This document shows, piece by piece, positions 1-10,826 of a stretch of 64,000 nt of DNA (the stretch's first letter is position 1; every line of letters begins with the position of its first letter). The DNA comes from Leptobrachium leishanense (Eukaryota > Chordata > Amphibia > Anura > Megophryidae). The notes under the pieces were generated by a model. It made no database searches, had not been told where the DNA came from, and saw nothing but the letters and a program-made list of their open reading frames with translations. The stretch is from NCBI GenBank assembly GCA_009667805.1, contig CM019067.1, positions 62,540,637 through 62,604,636 on the forward strand, written 5' to 3'. Made by a program: the position numbers and the translations under genes.

Positions 1-380
1 TTTATTTTTCCTAGAAATTCTCCTAAATTCTTTTAATTGTCTGTGTTTTGCTTTGAAGAATACACTAATCAATAATCGGATAAAATATATATATATTTAT
101 TACGTATACAAAAAGTTTCAAATCTCATATCATAAACAAAAATTTATAAACCACAAAATCCATCAGCACACAGAAACTAGCTTCACAATATATGTATCTC
201 CTGTTAGTAACTGCATATATGATTAATATCATTTACCTTATCAGCTAGTAACTAAAACACAAATGGTATGTTATGTATTTCGTTGACGGTCCGGTTCGGA
301 ACATCGAACAAATCCGAAGCACCGAATCGGCCCGTTTCGTGAGAAAAACGAATCAGTACGAAATTAAACGCACATCCCTA
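1..380. mobile_element. hAT-like element, right end only
   Basis: AT-rich sequence ending in CGCACATCCCTA, the mirror of the TAGGGATGTGCG terminus seen at 34844 and, as TAGAGATGTGCG, at 57658. The last 100 bases carry the CGAAT/CGAAC-rich text typical of those copies. The left end is not in the window or is lost. The element abuts the middle of the CAGGGTTATTC-type MITE that resumes at 381, so it probably inserted into that MITE. Assignment to hAT rests on the terminus only. Confidence 0.45.
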
Positions 381-665
381 GTATGTAATTCGCCTGAATA
401 AATCTGCCGAATCAAACCACCGAACAGCAGGGCATTTCACTGACATTCCTCAGCTGTTCAGTGTTCTATGAATAGATGAACCATTGCTTCTCTATGGTGG
501 ATTTCACTGCCCTTGAACAGGCACCGTACATGCAGGCAATTCACCAATATTTGGCGAATTGCCTGCTCTCTGAATAGCCGAATAGCCCCGAAATATCCCT
601 GTATGCTGAATTTCAGTGTCCGGTTACATTTCGGAGCCAGATTGGCTCTCTCTGAATAACCTCTA
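381..665 (+). mobile_element. CAGGGTTATTC-family MITE, right half
   Basis: Matches the right half of the roughly 870-900 bp family seen complete at 60415-61282 and 62553-63446: the TTCGCCTGAATAAA stretch, the block around ACCGAACAGCAGGGCA, the paired AATTCGCC/GGCGAATT motif and a terminal CTCTCTGAATAACC. The left half is missing where the hAT-like end begins. Confidence 0.6.
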
Positions 666-1365
666 CTGAATAATCTTTTATGTATACATCTTGTGGCTAA
701 ATTCTGGATTACACTCGTAATTCTTGAATTTAGCCTCAAAATGGCCATTTTATTTGCCTCATTAATAGGAATGTGTACATATGGTTTATTCTCTATATAT
801 GGGATCATCTACATATTTTGCAGGTTGTAGTGCTATATAGACATATTCCTATTAATTATTAAAAACATTTATGTTTCCAGTCTGGCGCACCGCCATCTTG
901 AAATGATACCAGCTGCCACTGATTTGGTTAATATTTATTTTTAAAATTAAATTTTATTTTAAATTGAAAACGGCACAGTAAAAACAGATTTTCATATAAA
1001 TTAAAACACAGCGAGTACATTTGCACTGGCCATCTCTTCCCCAGGTGCCGTAAAATGATGACTCTCTAAATTTTGCTGCCCTAGGCCTGTCCGTAGAAGA
1101 CCTGTGCCAGAATACACTCCCGCTGAGAAACATTTACTATTTACAAACTGTAAATTACCACGAACTCTCAATGTTGATGCATTTGTCATAATCCAGTTAA
1201 GGGACATCTAAAAAGTGAAGACAGGGACCCAAACCGTGGTCTGGGCACACAGGATTACTTCACCCAGTTGGCTCCTCGTCTGAAGCTACCATTGATTCAC
1301 CTCTTCTCATACAAACAGCAGCCTACACTGCACAAAGAGTTAAATAAGATTTTAAATAAAAAACA
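666..1365. other. Unassigned intergenic sequence
   Basis: AT-rich sequence with no exon, RNA gene or recognisable transposon terminus. A short weak frame on the minus strand (1001-1207) has no family features and is not called. Confidence 0.5.
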
Positions 1366-2072
1366 TTTTGGACGCAGCGTTAAACGATAACGCGCGTAAA
1401 TTAACGCTGGTATTAAAATCTGAGCACATTTTTTCATCCGGCAAAAAATAACGCACGTAAAAAAGACGTGCAAAAACGCGCGCATTATTATTATTATTCT
1501 GCATTAACGCTGAGCACAGAAATCAGTGTGCGGACTGGTTTTTCACGTGATTCAGCCAATCAGAATTAAGAACCACAATTGTCTCCCGTTAAGTTTTTGC
1601 GCCTGTCAAAATCAATCTGAGTATATATGCTGCAGCAATAATAAAAACACGCACAACTTATCCATTTTATTGTTTGGGTATGTGTAGAATGTGTAACTAT
1701 ACTGTGCTGTATTTTTTTTTCCGTGCGGGTGTATTTGGGTTTGGCCAGGACGTTCAGATTTGCCATTAACACCAGCTTTTAAAAGACGTTAAAATTATGC
1801 ACGCAAACGTTGTCCGTTAAATTTTGCGCTACAACTGTAATACCATGCGCGCACCAGCGCACAAACGCATTTGCGCTCACAATGTTAAGTATGGGATGCG
1901 CAAGCGAACTTGCGCTCGCGCAGGGTTCGTGCCGGGTCACTCGCGTTAGACATTAACGCTCATTTTGTGCGCGAACGTCGTAATACGACGTTCAGCGCGA
2001 AGGGTTTTGCCCCTCGCGTTAATGCGTTTTTGCGCACGCGCAAAATTGTGCGCGAAGAATGTAATAGTGCCC
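1366..2072. mobile_element. GGGCCCTATTACATTC-family MITE, copy A
   Basis: About 700 bp with CpG-rich GCGCAAA/GCGTTAA text at both ends and a conserved AT-rich centre (ATTCTGATTGGCTGA in reverse, the poly-T before CCGTGC, TTAACACCAGCTTTTA). The right end GAATGTAATAGTGCCC is intact; the left terminus is eroded. Same family as 9024, 21932, 38516 and 55546. There is no coding capacity, so it depends on an unseen transposase. Confidence 0.7.
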
Positions 2073-2146
2073 TCAATGTGTTTCAAGTATCTTCAAACCA
2101 CAAGAAAATGATAAATTTTTGAAACCATTTAACAGCAAACTCTTAA

Positions 2147-2591
2147 CCACTTCACTACCATGATATTGTATACATGATCAGCAGTGGCAGACACAGCAGC
2201 CCGAGATCATGTTAACAGGATCTGAGGCTATGCTGTATTATTGAAAATTTAATTTGTTTGCTGCGCACAAATTTCACTTGAATTTGGGCTCTAGATGGCA
2301 TCCCGTAATGTTTTAGCACCGTGGTCATGATGCCCGAGGTGTTAAAACTAGATAAAACCAGCTGGGAATGCCACTGGTGAACTTTTCCCCAGCTGATCCT
2401 GCGTGGAACTCACAAGCACAGTTACTCCACTTGGCCATCAGATGGCGACATTTGCCTGTGAAATAGGTTATTACAGTAAGGAATACATTGGGAATATTCC
2501 CACATATTTCTTACTGGATAATTATTAATTAAAAATGATTATGATGGTTCGTGACAGTGTATTTTTGGAATATCATTTGGCAGTGAAGGGG
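2147..2591. mobile_element. TTAA-flanked MITE, family CCCCTTCACTACC, copy 1
   Basis: Bounded by TTAA on both sides (2143-2146 and 2592-2595), with inner termini CCACTTCACTACCA and, in mirror, CCCCTTCACTGCCA. The body shares blocks such as GATGGCGACAT, CATGATGCCCGAGGTG and GGGAATATTCCC with 20237, 52021 and 61980. TTAA duplication with CCC-type ends is the hallmark of piggyBac-like elements; this copy has no coding capacity. Confidence 0.75.
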
Positions 2592-2653
2592 TTAATTTCC
2601 ACACGTACCAGATGGAACTTCTATAAGAAGGTGAAGGGTGATATTCAGCTTAA

Positions 2654-3182
2654 CCACTTCGATGCTGAGGACGCGCTCAGCGCGTCCTCAGCATTCCCGC
2701 TGGTATGCAGAGGACGCGCTGAGCGCGTCCTCCCATTGGGGTCAGCGTTCGGCCGGGTTCCCGGCCGATCGCTGGCCGCCCCGGTGCGGGCTGACATCCT
2801 GGATGTCAGCCGCGCATCCGGGACCACAGCTGCCGGAATTAGGTGTCATCGCGGCAGCGCGATGACACCCAATTCAGGCGCCCCCCCCCGCATGTGCGGA
2901 GGAGGCGCCTGAAAGGGAGGGGGGGAGGTCCTTCGGACCTCTCTCCCTCCCGATCGGCGGCTCTGCGGGGGTTAACCCAGGCATCATTTGGAAGGGCACA
3001 GCCTGCCCTTCCAAATGATGCCTGGCATTAACCCCTGGGGAGCTGGATCGCGAATCGGCGCTGAAAAGCGCCGTTTCGCGATCCTTTCCCGGAGCTGGCC
3101 GACATCTTGGATGTCGGCCAAGCCTCCGGGAACTCCCCCTGAGGACTGGCGTCATCGTGCGTAGCACGATGACGCCAGTCCT
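2654..3182. repeat. GC-rich array of consecutive hairpins
   Basis: Begins after TTAA (2650-2653). In about 530 bases there are at least ten separate perfect or near-perfect inverted repeats, one after another: about 2664-2692, 2708-2732, 2789-2812, 2841-2868, 2875-2911, 2926-2943, 2975-3024, 3047-3084, 3098-3121 and 3141-3181. Arms are 8-21 bp with loops of 0-8 bases. GC content is far above the surroundings. Internal TTAACCC boundaries suggest several TTAA-type modules joined end to end. The open frames here are by-products of high GC. Confidence 0.7.
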
Positions 3183-3887
3183 GGACTTAACCCTTAACTG
3201 CCACCAACGGTGGAGATAGGGAGTTCCAATGAACTCCCTATCTCCCGATCCGTGGCAGTTAGGGGTTAAATTTTGATATGGTTGGATCGGCCAGAGCATG
3301 GCCGTTCCAACGATACCAAACATGAAAGTGAAAAATGTTGTAAAAAAAAAAAAAATAAAAATAAAACAAAATTAAAAACAAATTATAAAAAAAAAAAAAA
3401 CACTTTTTTTTTATTTTTTTTGGTTTGTTAATGCAGCAATATTGTTCCCATTTCAATTATAATGTGAACAATGATGCTGCACTAACGATTTTTGTATGCG
3501 GTGCGTTTGTTAAAAATAGTGTAATTTTCCCCAAAAAAAAATGTAACGAGACCCCATCTCTAATTTTTTTAACAAGCGCACCCCATACAAAATATAACCG
3601 CAATTGCTCGCATGTTAAAATGTGAAAAAAAACACTTTACACATTGTAAATTATTGAAAATACATATTTTATTGCATTTTTTGCTATAATATACAGACAT
3701 GACATAACGTATACATATAATAATGACATATTATGAATCTACCGAGTCTGCTGGAAAGAACGATATATAATATGTCTGGGTCATATACTAAAATAAGCCT
3801 TCAAAACACGTTTAAACATGATGAGCAAAACCGGTAAAAATGACCTCAGCACAGGGGCGGGAAAAGCCTCAGCAGCGAAAGGGTTAA
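3183..3887. mobile_element. TTAA element with 5' hairpin (family of 26101-30019)
   Basis: Starts TTAACCCTTAACTGCCACC, folds into a hairpin to about 3269, and runs through an A/T-rich body to AAAGGGTTAA at 3878-3887. The same order of blocks (GATGCTGCACTAA, CGATATATAATATGTCTGGG, CGTTTAAACATGATGAG) recurs in the copy split by a CR1 at 26101-30019. TTAA at both ends suggests a piggyBac-like non-autonomous element; whether 2654-3182 belongs to the same unit is unclear. Confidence 0.7.
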
Positions 3888-4742
3888 TCACCTTACATCA
3901 ATATTTACAGGTACAGAGGTTTTAAAAGAATCTATTTTTGGTTTTGCATGTCTTTTATCAGAATATGCAGAATTGCCAAAAATCACTTATTGGATAACTT
4001 TACTCAAAAGTTTTGCTTCCGGTGAATCTTCCAAAAAGGTTTCTGGTATGAAAAGCAAGTGAGACGCTTGGATAATTAGTGCAGTGCCAAACTCCATCTT
4101 TTAGATGCTGTTTTAAGGTCATGCACAGGTATTGATACCATTTTTAAAGGTTCCTTTGATATCTTCATGTTTTTAATACTTGATCTAACAGATCTGGTGC
4201 TTCCAGTGGAGGTAGACGGCCAGGCCCTGTCACCTATAAATCACAAGTGCACCAGGATTTACAAATAGAACTCTGTAAAACAAAACAATAAAATGAATGC
4301 ACTATGTATAGTGACATACAAATTAAATCATTCACGTCCAGTCTTGGAACGTGTTGTCTTGTAGTTGTAACGTGAACATGCCAAGAATCATGTGTGTTGC
4401 TGTGTGTCTTCACTTTCCTGGCAATGTCCCATTGGGGGATTGAAATCGCATTGATCATAGCAAATTACAGGGTCATTGCAAAATGAAGGTCATCTTGCAG
4501 AATTACACAAATGGCCCTCAGCAGTGACATCAGCAGGTCAGTGTGTTTGCACTTTAATTGGCTGCCTGGAGTGAGCCAAGGGCTCACAGTTGCTCACCAC
4601 TGCCATTCTTTCACATCTCCCCTAGGTTGTGTAACTGCATGGCATACTTAGGCACCTCTTCTCCCACTACATGCTTAGGCACAGCCTGCACAGGATGGAG
4701 AATGTTTCAAATTCTTTGCACATAGCACATGCTTATATAGGG
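3888..4742. other. Unassigned intergenic sequence
   Basis: No exon, RNA gene or clear transposon end was recognised. Base composition is ordinary and there is no repeated text. Confidence 0.5.
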
Positions 4743-6200
4743 ATGCCCTGACACCCAAATGACTCTGTAACATTTTTACTGTTGCCCAGAAAACCCTGTG
4801 ACATTTTACTGATGCTTTGCCAATCCTGTGTCATTTACTGATGCCCAGTCAACCTTATGTTATTTGATTGATGCCCAGCTGACCCTTAGTTATTTTACTG
4901 ACGCTCAGCCAACCCTGAGTTGTTATCGTGATGCCCAGCTAGTCTTGTATCATTTTACTGATGTGCAGACATTCCTGCATAATTTTACTGATGCCCTGCT
5001 GACCCTGAGTCATTTTACTGATGCCCTGTTATACCTGTGCCATAATAATGATGCCCAGCCAACACTGTGTCATTTTAGTGAAGCCCAGACAAACCTGCAT
5101 CATTTCACTGATGCTCAGTTGACCCTGCTTCATTTTACTGATGCCCAGCCAACACTGTGTCATTTTACTGATGCCCAGCCAACACTGTGTCATTTTACTG
5201 ATGCCCAGCCAACACTGTGTCATTTTACTGATGCCCAGCCAACACTGTGTCATTTTACTGATGCCCAGCCAAACCTGCATCATTTCATTGATGTTCAGCC
5301 AAACCTGCATCATTTCACTGATGTTCAGCCAAACCTGCATCATTTCACTGATGCCCAGTTGACCCTGCTTCATTTTACTGATGCCCAGCCAACACTCTGT
5401 CATTTTACTGATGTCCAGGCAAACCTGCATCATTTCATTGATGTTCAGCCAAACCTGCATCATTTCACTGATGCCCAGCTGACCCTGCTTCATTTTACTG
5501 ATGCCCCACCAACCCTGCATCATTTTACTGATTCTCAGATTACACTGTGTCATTCTATAGATGTCGAGCCATTCATATGTCATTTTGTGCACTCTTTGAA
5601 CACGCATCCTTTTACTGAACCCCAGCCAATCACGAAACCTTTTACTGATGCTCAGCGGACTTTGAGACATTTTATTGATGCCCAGCCAACCCTGAGTTAT
5701 TTTACTGATGCCCAGCCAACTCTGTGTCACCTTAATGATGCCCAGTCAACCCTGTGTCATTTAACTGATGCCCAGCCAACTCTGTGTCACCTTAATGATG
5801 CCCAGTCAACCCTGTGTCATTTAACTGATGCCCAGCCAACTCTGTGTCACCTTAATGATGCCCAGTCAATCCTGTGTCATTTTGCTGATGCCCAGCCAAC
5901 TCTGTGTCACTTTACTGATGCCCAGTGAACCCTGTGTCATATTACTGATGCCCAGCCAACTCTGTGTCACTTTACTGATGCCCAGACAGACCTGCATCAT
6001 TTTACTGAAGCCATGCCAACTCTGTGTCATTTTACTGATGCCCAGCCAAACCTGCATCATTACACTGATGCCCAGCCAATCCTGTTTCATTTTACTGATG
6101 CCCAGCCAACCCTGCACCATTTTAGTGGTACTCAGATGACCCTGTGTCATTCTATTGAAGCCAAACCAGTCATATGTCATTTTGTACATGTTATACTTCA
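4743..6200. repeat. 30-bp minisatellite (about 48 units)
   Basis: Tandem array with a 30-bp unit of the form TGATGCCCAGCCAACNCTGT plus GTCATTTTAC. Homogeneous blocks occur at about 5125-5280, and a 60-bp dimer repeats at about 5705-5880. The edges are diverged, as expected for unequal exchange in the centre. Because 30 is a multiple of three, several frames stay open on both strands; the longest on plus (4828-5928) would give a 10-residue repeat. No signal peptide, splice context or homology supports coding. Confidence 0.9.
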
Positions 6201-7505
6201 CCATTCTGCTGAAGCTGTCTCTACTCTGCTTCTACACCCCATACCAAAAGGCGGACCAGCATGTTCCATCCCTCCTCTGAGTGGACCAATGGAATTCTCT
6301 CTCCGGGTCCATAAGTGTTCCCCTTCCTTTTGCTTTTCAGCTGTTGAGGTTCTACTCTTGTTCATGGCATTACTCTGTGTGTTTAATAGTTTTACTGACT
6401 TCACCTTGTGATTTCTCCACTCCTCAACCTTGGCCATTCCTACTCTGACTTCTAGCACCCTTGACTTTGGCTTGTTATTGACCATTCATACTCTACTGAA
6501 ATCCCATCTACCCGGCCACTCTAAAGGACCTTTAATTAATGGATCCATGCCCAACTACCTGATCCTTCAGGAGTATAGAGTTGCACGCTTGGCCGTATAC
6601 TATATCACTGCACTCACTCCATCGGCATGCCACTGGATGTAATTGACCACAAATCATTAATAAGGAATTCCTAAAAACTTTCCAATGTATTGTGATAGCA
6701 TGAACAAATAATACAATGAGTGATTCCCAATGGAACCCAACTTGTGCATTCCCCTACTAACATAGCACATTGCTGTCACATCAGGCATGATAAGGAGGGC
6801 TCCATCACAGGGGAGGTGGAATATATACAATAGTAATTTTCCTATGATGCTAAAATGTATTGACTTGCTTGTTAGTGCTCCAAGGGTTAATGAGGATAAA
6901 CATGGGGACTCTGCAGATTCCTGGGTCATTGGTCTGTGCAGTTCAAGTTGCAACTTTGAACCTTTTACCTCTGTCTCTTTTTTCCGTTATTACAGTTTAT
7001 TGTAAGTAGGAACACGCTATTTTCCTGCTTTCCAAAACATGTTATGTCCTGAAGGCATTATAAAGTCATTGAAAATGAGATCACCTACTTTTTATGACTC
7101 TTCATTTAACAACAGGAACTGATTGTTAAATTACATACTTGTGCCATAAACACACAGTAATGAATGCCTTCCCAGACGATAATTATTGAGTAGTTTTTCC
7201 ATATAAAATGTGAACTCTCAGACAGCCCAGACATTAAGATGTCTAAACAATATTCATTATATGAAGCACTGCACTCGAAGCCATGTCATACCCAACAGGA
7301 GCATATCTGAGGTACCCTAAGCGAGGACTCAAAATTTCAAGTCCCAAGCTACTAACCAGGCCATAAGAGTTACTCGCCACCAGTTGCTCCACCTAATCCC
7401 TACCCAGCCCTTAACTCTGCCCCTAAACACACCTCCCTAAATTATTTTATGAAATTACACTGTTAAAGGTTTTATTTAGAATAAAGTTACAAAAATAACA
7501 TTAAT
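6201..7505. other. Unassigned intergenic sequence
   Basis: Follows the minisatellite. Ordinary composition, no exon with family features and no transposon ends recognised. Short frames here lack any supporting motif. Confidence 0.5.
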
Positions 7506-7590
7506 ACCCAGACATAAGACTCCAGATACATGTATACCCAGACATCAGAGTCCAGATACATGTATACCCAGTCATCAGACCCCAGTGTGA
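7506..7590. repeat. Short tandem repeat, about 2.5 units
   Basis: A roughly 33-bp unit containing CCAGATACATGTATACCCAG is repeated with small changes. Too short to assign to any element. Confidence 0.6.
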
Positions 7591-8009
7591 GCAGAGCGAG
7601 GAGGCAGGGAAGCTCCTCTCCACCCCCTGCCAGTGACAGAGACGAGCTGGGTCAGATTAGGCAGCTGATCCCTGCCACCGTGCAGCCTGAGGAAGGGGGA
7701 GGGCTGCACGGTGGCACCGCCGGAATACGCAGCACAAAAAAAATTTCTGCTGCCTGTGTGCGCATTTCCACTCGCCCTCACTTAATTTCCACTCGCCAAA
7801 TGCAAGTAGGCAAGTGGAACATTTGAGCCCTGCCCTAAGCTACCCTGTCCGACTTTGACCCATGAAAGTGTTGGTACCAATACTTTGGGTACATGTGCAT
7901 GTGGGGACAGAGGAAAGGCATGCTCTGAGGTTATAATGTCTTAATCAGCTTCTCATTTCATCACTAGGCTCTTACTTGCAGAGCTCTACGATTAGGAAGG
8001 CCTGAATTT
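7591..8009. other. Unassigned, locally GC-rich sequence
   Basis: GC-rich to about 7770, then ordinary. Open frames occur on both strands because of composition, without recognisable domains. Confidence 0.4.
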
Positions 8010-8216
8010 AAGGGGTTATTGAAAGAGAGTCGAACTTGCCACCAAAATGCACCGTATGGCGAATTTCCCCGTATGGTGCAATTACTTTGCAAATCGGCTA
8101 TTCAAAAAGCTGACGATTCGCCAAATATTGGTGAATTGCTTGTGAAATACAGGGATCTTTGCCATTCGGTGCAATTCGGCGGCAAGTTCGAAGGAGTGGC
8201 ATTATGTGCATTTACT
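8010..8216 (-). mobile_element. CAGGGTTATTC-family MITE fragment
   Basis: Starts AGGGGTTATTGAAAGAG and contains the CGCCAAATATTGG inverted motif and ATTCGGC-type text of the long family (compare 39793-39960). Only the first 200 bases remain; the other terminus is missing. Confidence 0.55.
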
Positions 8217-8696
8217 TAGAAAGCAAACAATGCGGCTGCACTAACTCACCTTCTCATTTCCAGTGATAGGAGCAAATGTGGAGTTGATGCATTATTACAC
8301 ATTGGTTGATCTAAACACAAGCCTTTGCTTCATTTTAAAAGCAACAGATTCTGGCCCCTCTTTGGATGCGAGCACAGAGAGAAGCTGTTTTATGGTTTTT
8401 CAAAATGTTAGTTTTTTTTTGTTTCCCCCAAAACAAAAATTAAGAAATTAGTTTTGGCGCTTATTTGGTTGGAAGAGGGTAGGACCGCTCCAGATTTCTG
8501 TGCCTACATGCTCCTGAGATGTAAATCCGGTCCTACTTGTGAGTTATACAGTCTTTTGCGGCTCAATATCACCAGCTTTATTATGGCCCTATTCAGAGTA
8601 GTTAAAACTAGCGCCACCATGCTCTGCCGCTGGTATTCTCTCATAGAGTCTAAAGGACTACCTTGTTTGCCTTTTGAGACCTGCATGTACATGCTT
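8217..8696. other. Unassigned intergenic sequence
   Basis: No gene or repeat terminus recognised. Confidence 0.4.
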
Positions 8697-8900
8697 TTTT
8701 TTTTTTTGAGAAAGTATTTTACCAGGACGGATACATTGTGCTTTCTCTCGTTTTCAAGTATGTCCTGGGTGGCGAGTATGTACCGTTAGGTGTCTTGCCC
8801 AAGGACACTTACTGGAGAGGTGCTCTTGCCGGGATATGAACCTGTGTCTCTACAGTCTCTCTCCATGGTTATAGAGCAGTGATGTTACCTCTACTTCACC
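8697..8900 (-). mobile_element. tRNA-derived SINE
   Basis: Minus-strand copy of the SINE at 25386 and 40391. Reading the minus strand gives a diverged tRNA-like head (GTAGAGGTAACATCACTGC), a damaged B box (GGTTCATATCC), then the shared body AGTGTCCTTGGGCAAGACAC and GGACATACTTGAAAACGAG, ending at a poly-A tract (poly-T 8697-8708 on plus). It is a relic, not a tRNA gene. Confidence 0.75.
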
Positions 8901-9023
8901 CATTAGCTCCAAAGGAACAGTTTGTTTTCTGTGTCCTTCACTTTACAAATACTTTACTTCACTTTACTTTTAAGTACCAATTATTTGGTATACGGAATAA
9001 AGTTTCCTTCTAAACCAATCTTT

Positions 9024-9713
9024 CACCACGCAAAAACGCAATAAGGCGAGGGGTAAAACCCTTTGCGCTGAACGTCGTATTACAATCTCAGTGCAACAAA
9101 CGCGCGTATACATCTATCGCGGGTGAACCTGCGCGAACGCTGCGCGAGCTTACTGCTCTTTGCGCGTCCTATACTTAATATTGTGAGCGCAAATGCGTTT
9201 GTGCGCTGGTACGCGGATGGTATTACAATCTATACACAGGAATTAACGCATAGCCTTTGCACGCATAATTTTAGCAACTCCTAAAAGCTGGTGTTAATGG
9301 CAAATTCTATCAACCTGGCCAAAACCAAATACACCAGCCCAAAAAAAAAACCGCAGCAAAGTATAGTTACACATTCTACTCATACCAAACCAATAAAATT
9401 GAGAAGTTGTACGTGTTTTTTTATTGATGCAGCATATATGCGCTGATTGACTTTGACAAGCGCAAAAACTTAACATGAGACAATTGTGGTTCTTAATTCT
9501 GATTGGCTGAATCGCATGAAAAAAACAGTCTGCACACTGATTTCTGCGTGCACGTTTTTGCGTGTCCATTTTATGCGCGTTATTTTTTGACGGATGAAAA
9601 AATGCGTAAGGATTGTAATACCAGCGTGGTTTTATGAGCGTTAACGTTTATCGCTTCACGCAAAAATTCACACGTTCTGCGTGCGTTTTTGCGTGAAGAA
9701 TGTAATAGGGCCC
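9024..9713. mobile_element. GGGCCCTATTACATTC-family MITE, copy B
   Basis: Same layout as copy A in the opposite orientation. CpG-rich GCGCAAA text at both ends surrounds the AT-rich centre with ATTCTGATTGGCTGA. The right end GAATGTAATAGGGCCC is perfect; the left end is eroded. Non-coding. Confidence 0.8.
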
Positions 9714-10616
9714 ATTGTATTTACTGTTTGTGTGTCCGCCATGTCTGTTTGGCCATGAGTGTGTCTGTTTGTGTGCATTTCCAGAAGTGTGTTTGTACAC
9801 CACAGTGGTTTGTGTGCGTTCTTCGGCATCTTTTTCATCGTTTTTGTGTGTCTGTCATTGTGTGTCTGTGTGTTACTGTCTCTGCGTGCGTTTCAGTCAC
9901 AGACGCAAGCTCATAACTCCCATTACACACAGCCCCTCATACACTATCACAGCTCTCATCACCTACTTTAGACACAGTGATACATTATGCAAAGAGGCAT
10001 CAAATCAATTAAACCCTATTTATATTTTAACCAATCTTCCTGATTTGAGATCTATTTCAATTGAGTTACCGTGAGTAATATTCAAGCCCAGCTTATGTGA
10101 GCAATAATCAAGATATATACATTATTAAGTGACCTTACAGTGACAGTGACAAAGCCAGGTCCTTACAAGTATAGATTCTGACTTCAGTTCCATATCCCAG
10201 GGGTGGTCTTTAAATCGACTATACAAAAAGCTTTGAAACAAGTATAGAATAACCAAGCACAGATACTACAGGAACTACTTTTATTCCACTGAGATATTAT
10301 CCAGGAATCTGATGCAAGGTAATGATTACTGCTGTGGAAACTGGCTTTATATGCTGCAATTTGCCACACAATGAAGTTTATTCTCAGTGTTCAGGTAAAA
10401 CACTATCATTTAAATTTCCATACTGTTGCACAGGCTGTCAGTGTATCCAATTTCCTTTGTGTTACAGTTGCTAGCCTGTGATTGCCTATTACATCGATTA
10501 TTGCAGGTCCCAGGCACACAAGGTCAAGATAACATCTTTGATAGTTGGGGAAAAAGTCAAGGTGAGTTGGATGTGGAGCAGACTGATGGGATGGGGTGAG
10601 TGCAGAGGTGTGGCAT
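9714..10616. other. Sequence upstream of calb1
   Basis: Contains a TGTGTGTC-rich stretch (about 9718-9905) and then unique-looking sequence leading to the calb1 promoter. No second exon or divergent gene is visible. Distal regulatory elements may lie here but none can be named from sequence alone. Confidence 0.4.
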
Positions 10617-10663
10617 GGGGCGGTCTGGAGGTCCAAGGGGAGGGTGCTGAGTCCCAATATATA
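10617..10663 (+). promoter_or_regulatory. calb1 core promoter (GC box and TATA-like box)
   Basis: GGGGCGG (10617-10623) resembles an Sp1 site. TATATA (10658-10663) lies about 85 bases before the start codon, so transcription would start near 10685-10695 with a 5' leader of about 55-60 bases. Spacing is typical of a TATA promoter, and mammalian and avian calbindin-D28k promoters are known to have a TATA box. The start site itself is inferred. Confidence 0.6.
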
Positions 10664-10747
10664 CAGTGTAGCCTGCAGGTCTCAGCTTCTAACTCCAAGA
10701 GGCTCAGCAGCACCAAGGACAGCTCCATCACTTGCTCAGCAAGCACA

Positions 10748-10826
10748 ATGGCACAGACTCACCTTCAAGGAGTGGAAATTTCAGCATCTCAGTTTCTAGA
10801 AATCTGGCGTCATTATGATACTGATG
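10748..10826 (+). CDS. calb1: calb1 coding exon 1
   Basis: Starts at an ATG in strong context (A at -3, G at +4) and encodes residues 1-26 plus the first base of Gly27: [19 protein letters not shown], then WRHYDTD. The helix of EF-hand 1 ([12 protein letters not shown]) is followed by the first loop residues. The 5' splice site is GTGAAT at 10827, phase 1, the same position as in other CALB1 genes. The frame runs on into the intron as open sequence, but loses family similarity at the splice site. Confidence 0.95.

Noticed and set aside
2535..3323. Several frames of 60-149 codons
   Set aside because: Lie in the GC-rich hairpin array, overlap on both strands and follow the palindromes.
5120..5300. 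CRISPR-like array
   Set aside because: The repeats are head-to-tail without unique spacers, and the genome is vertebrate.
4828..5928. 366-codon open frame on plus, 10-residue repeat protein
   Set aside because: Arises from a 30-bp minisatellite; open frames also exist on the other strand and other frames, and there is no domain or gene context.
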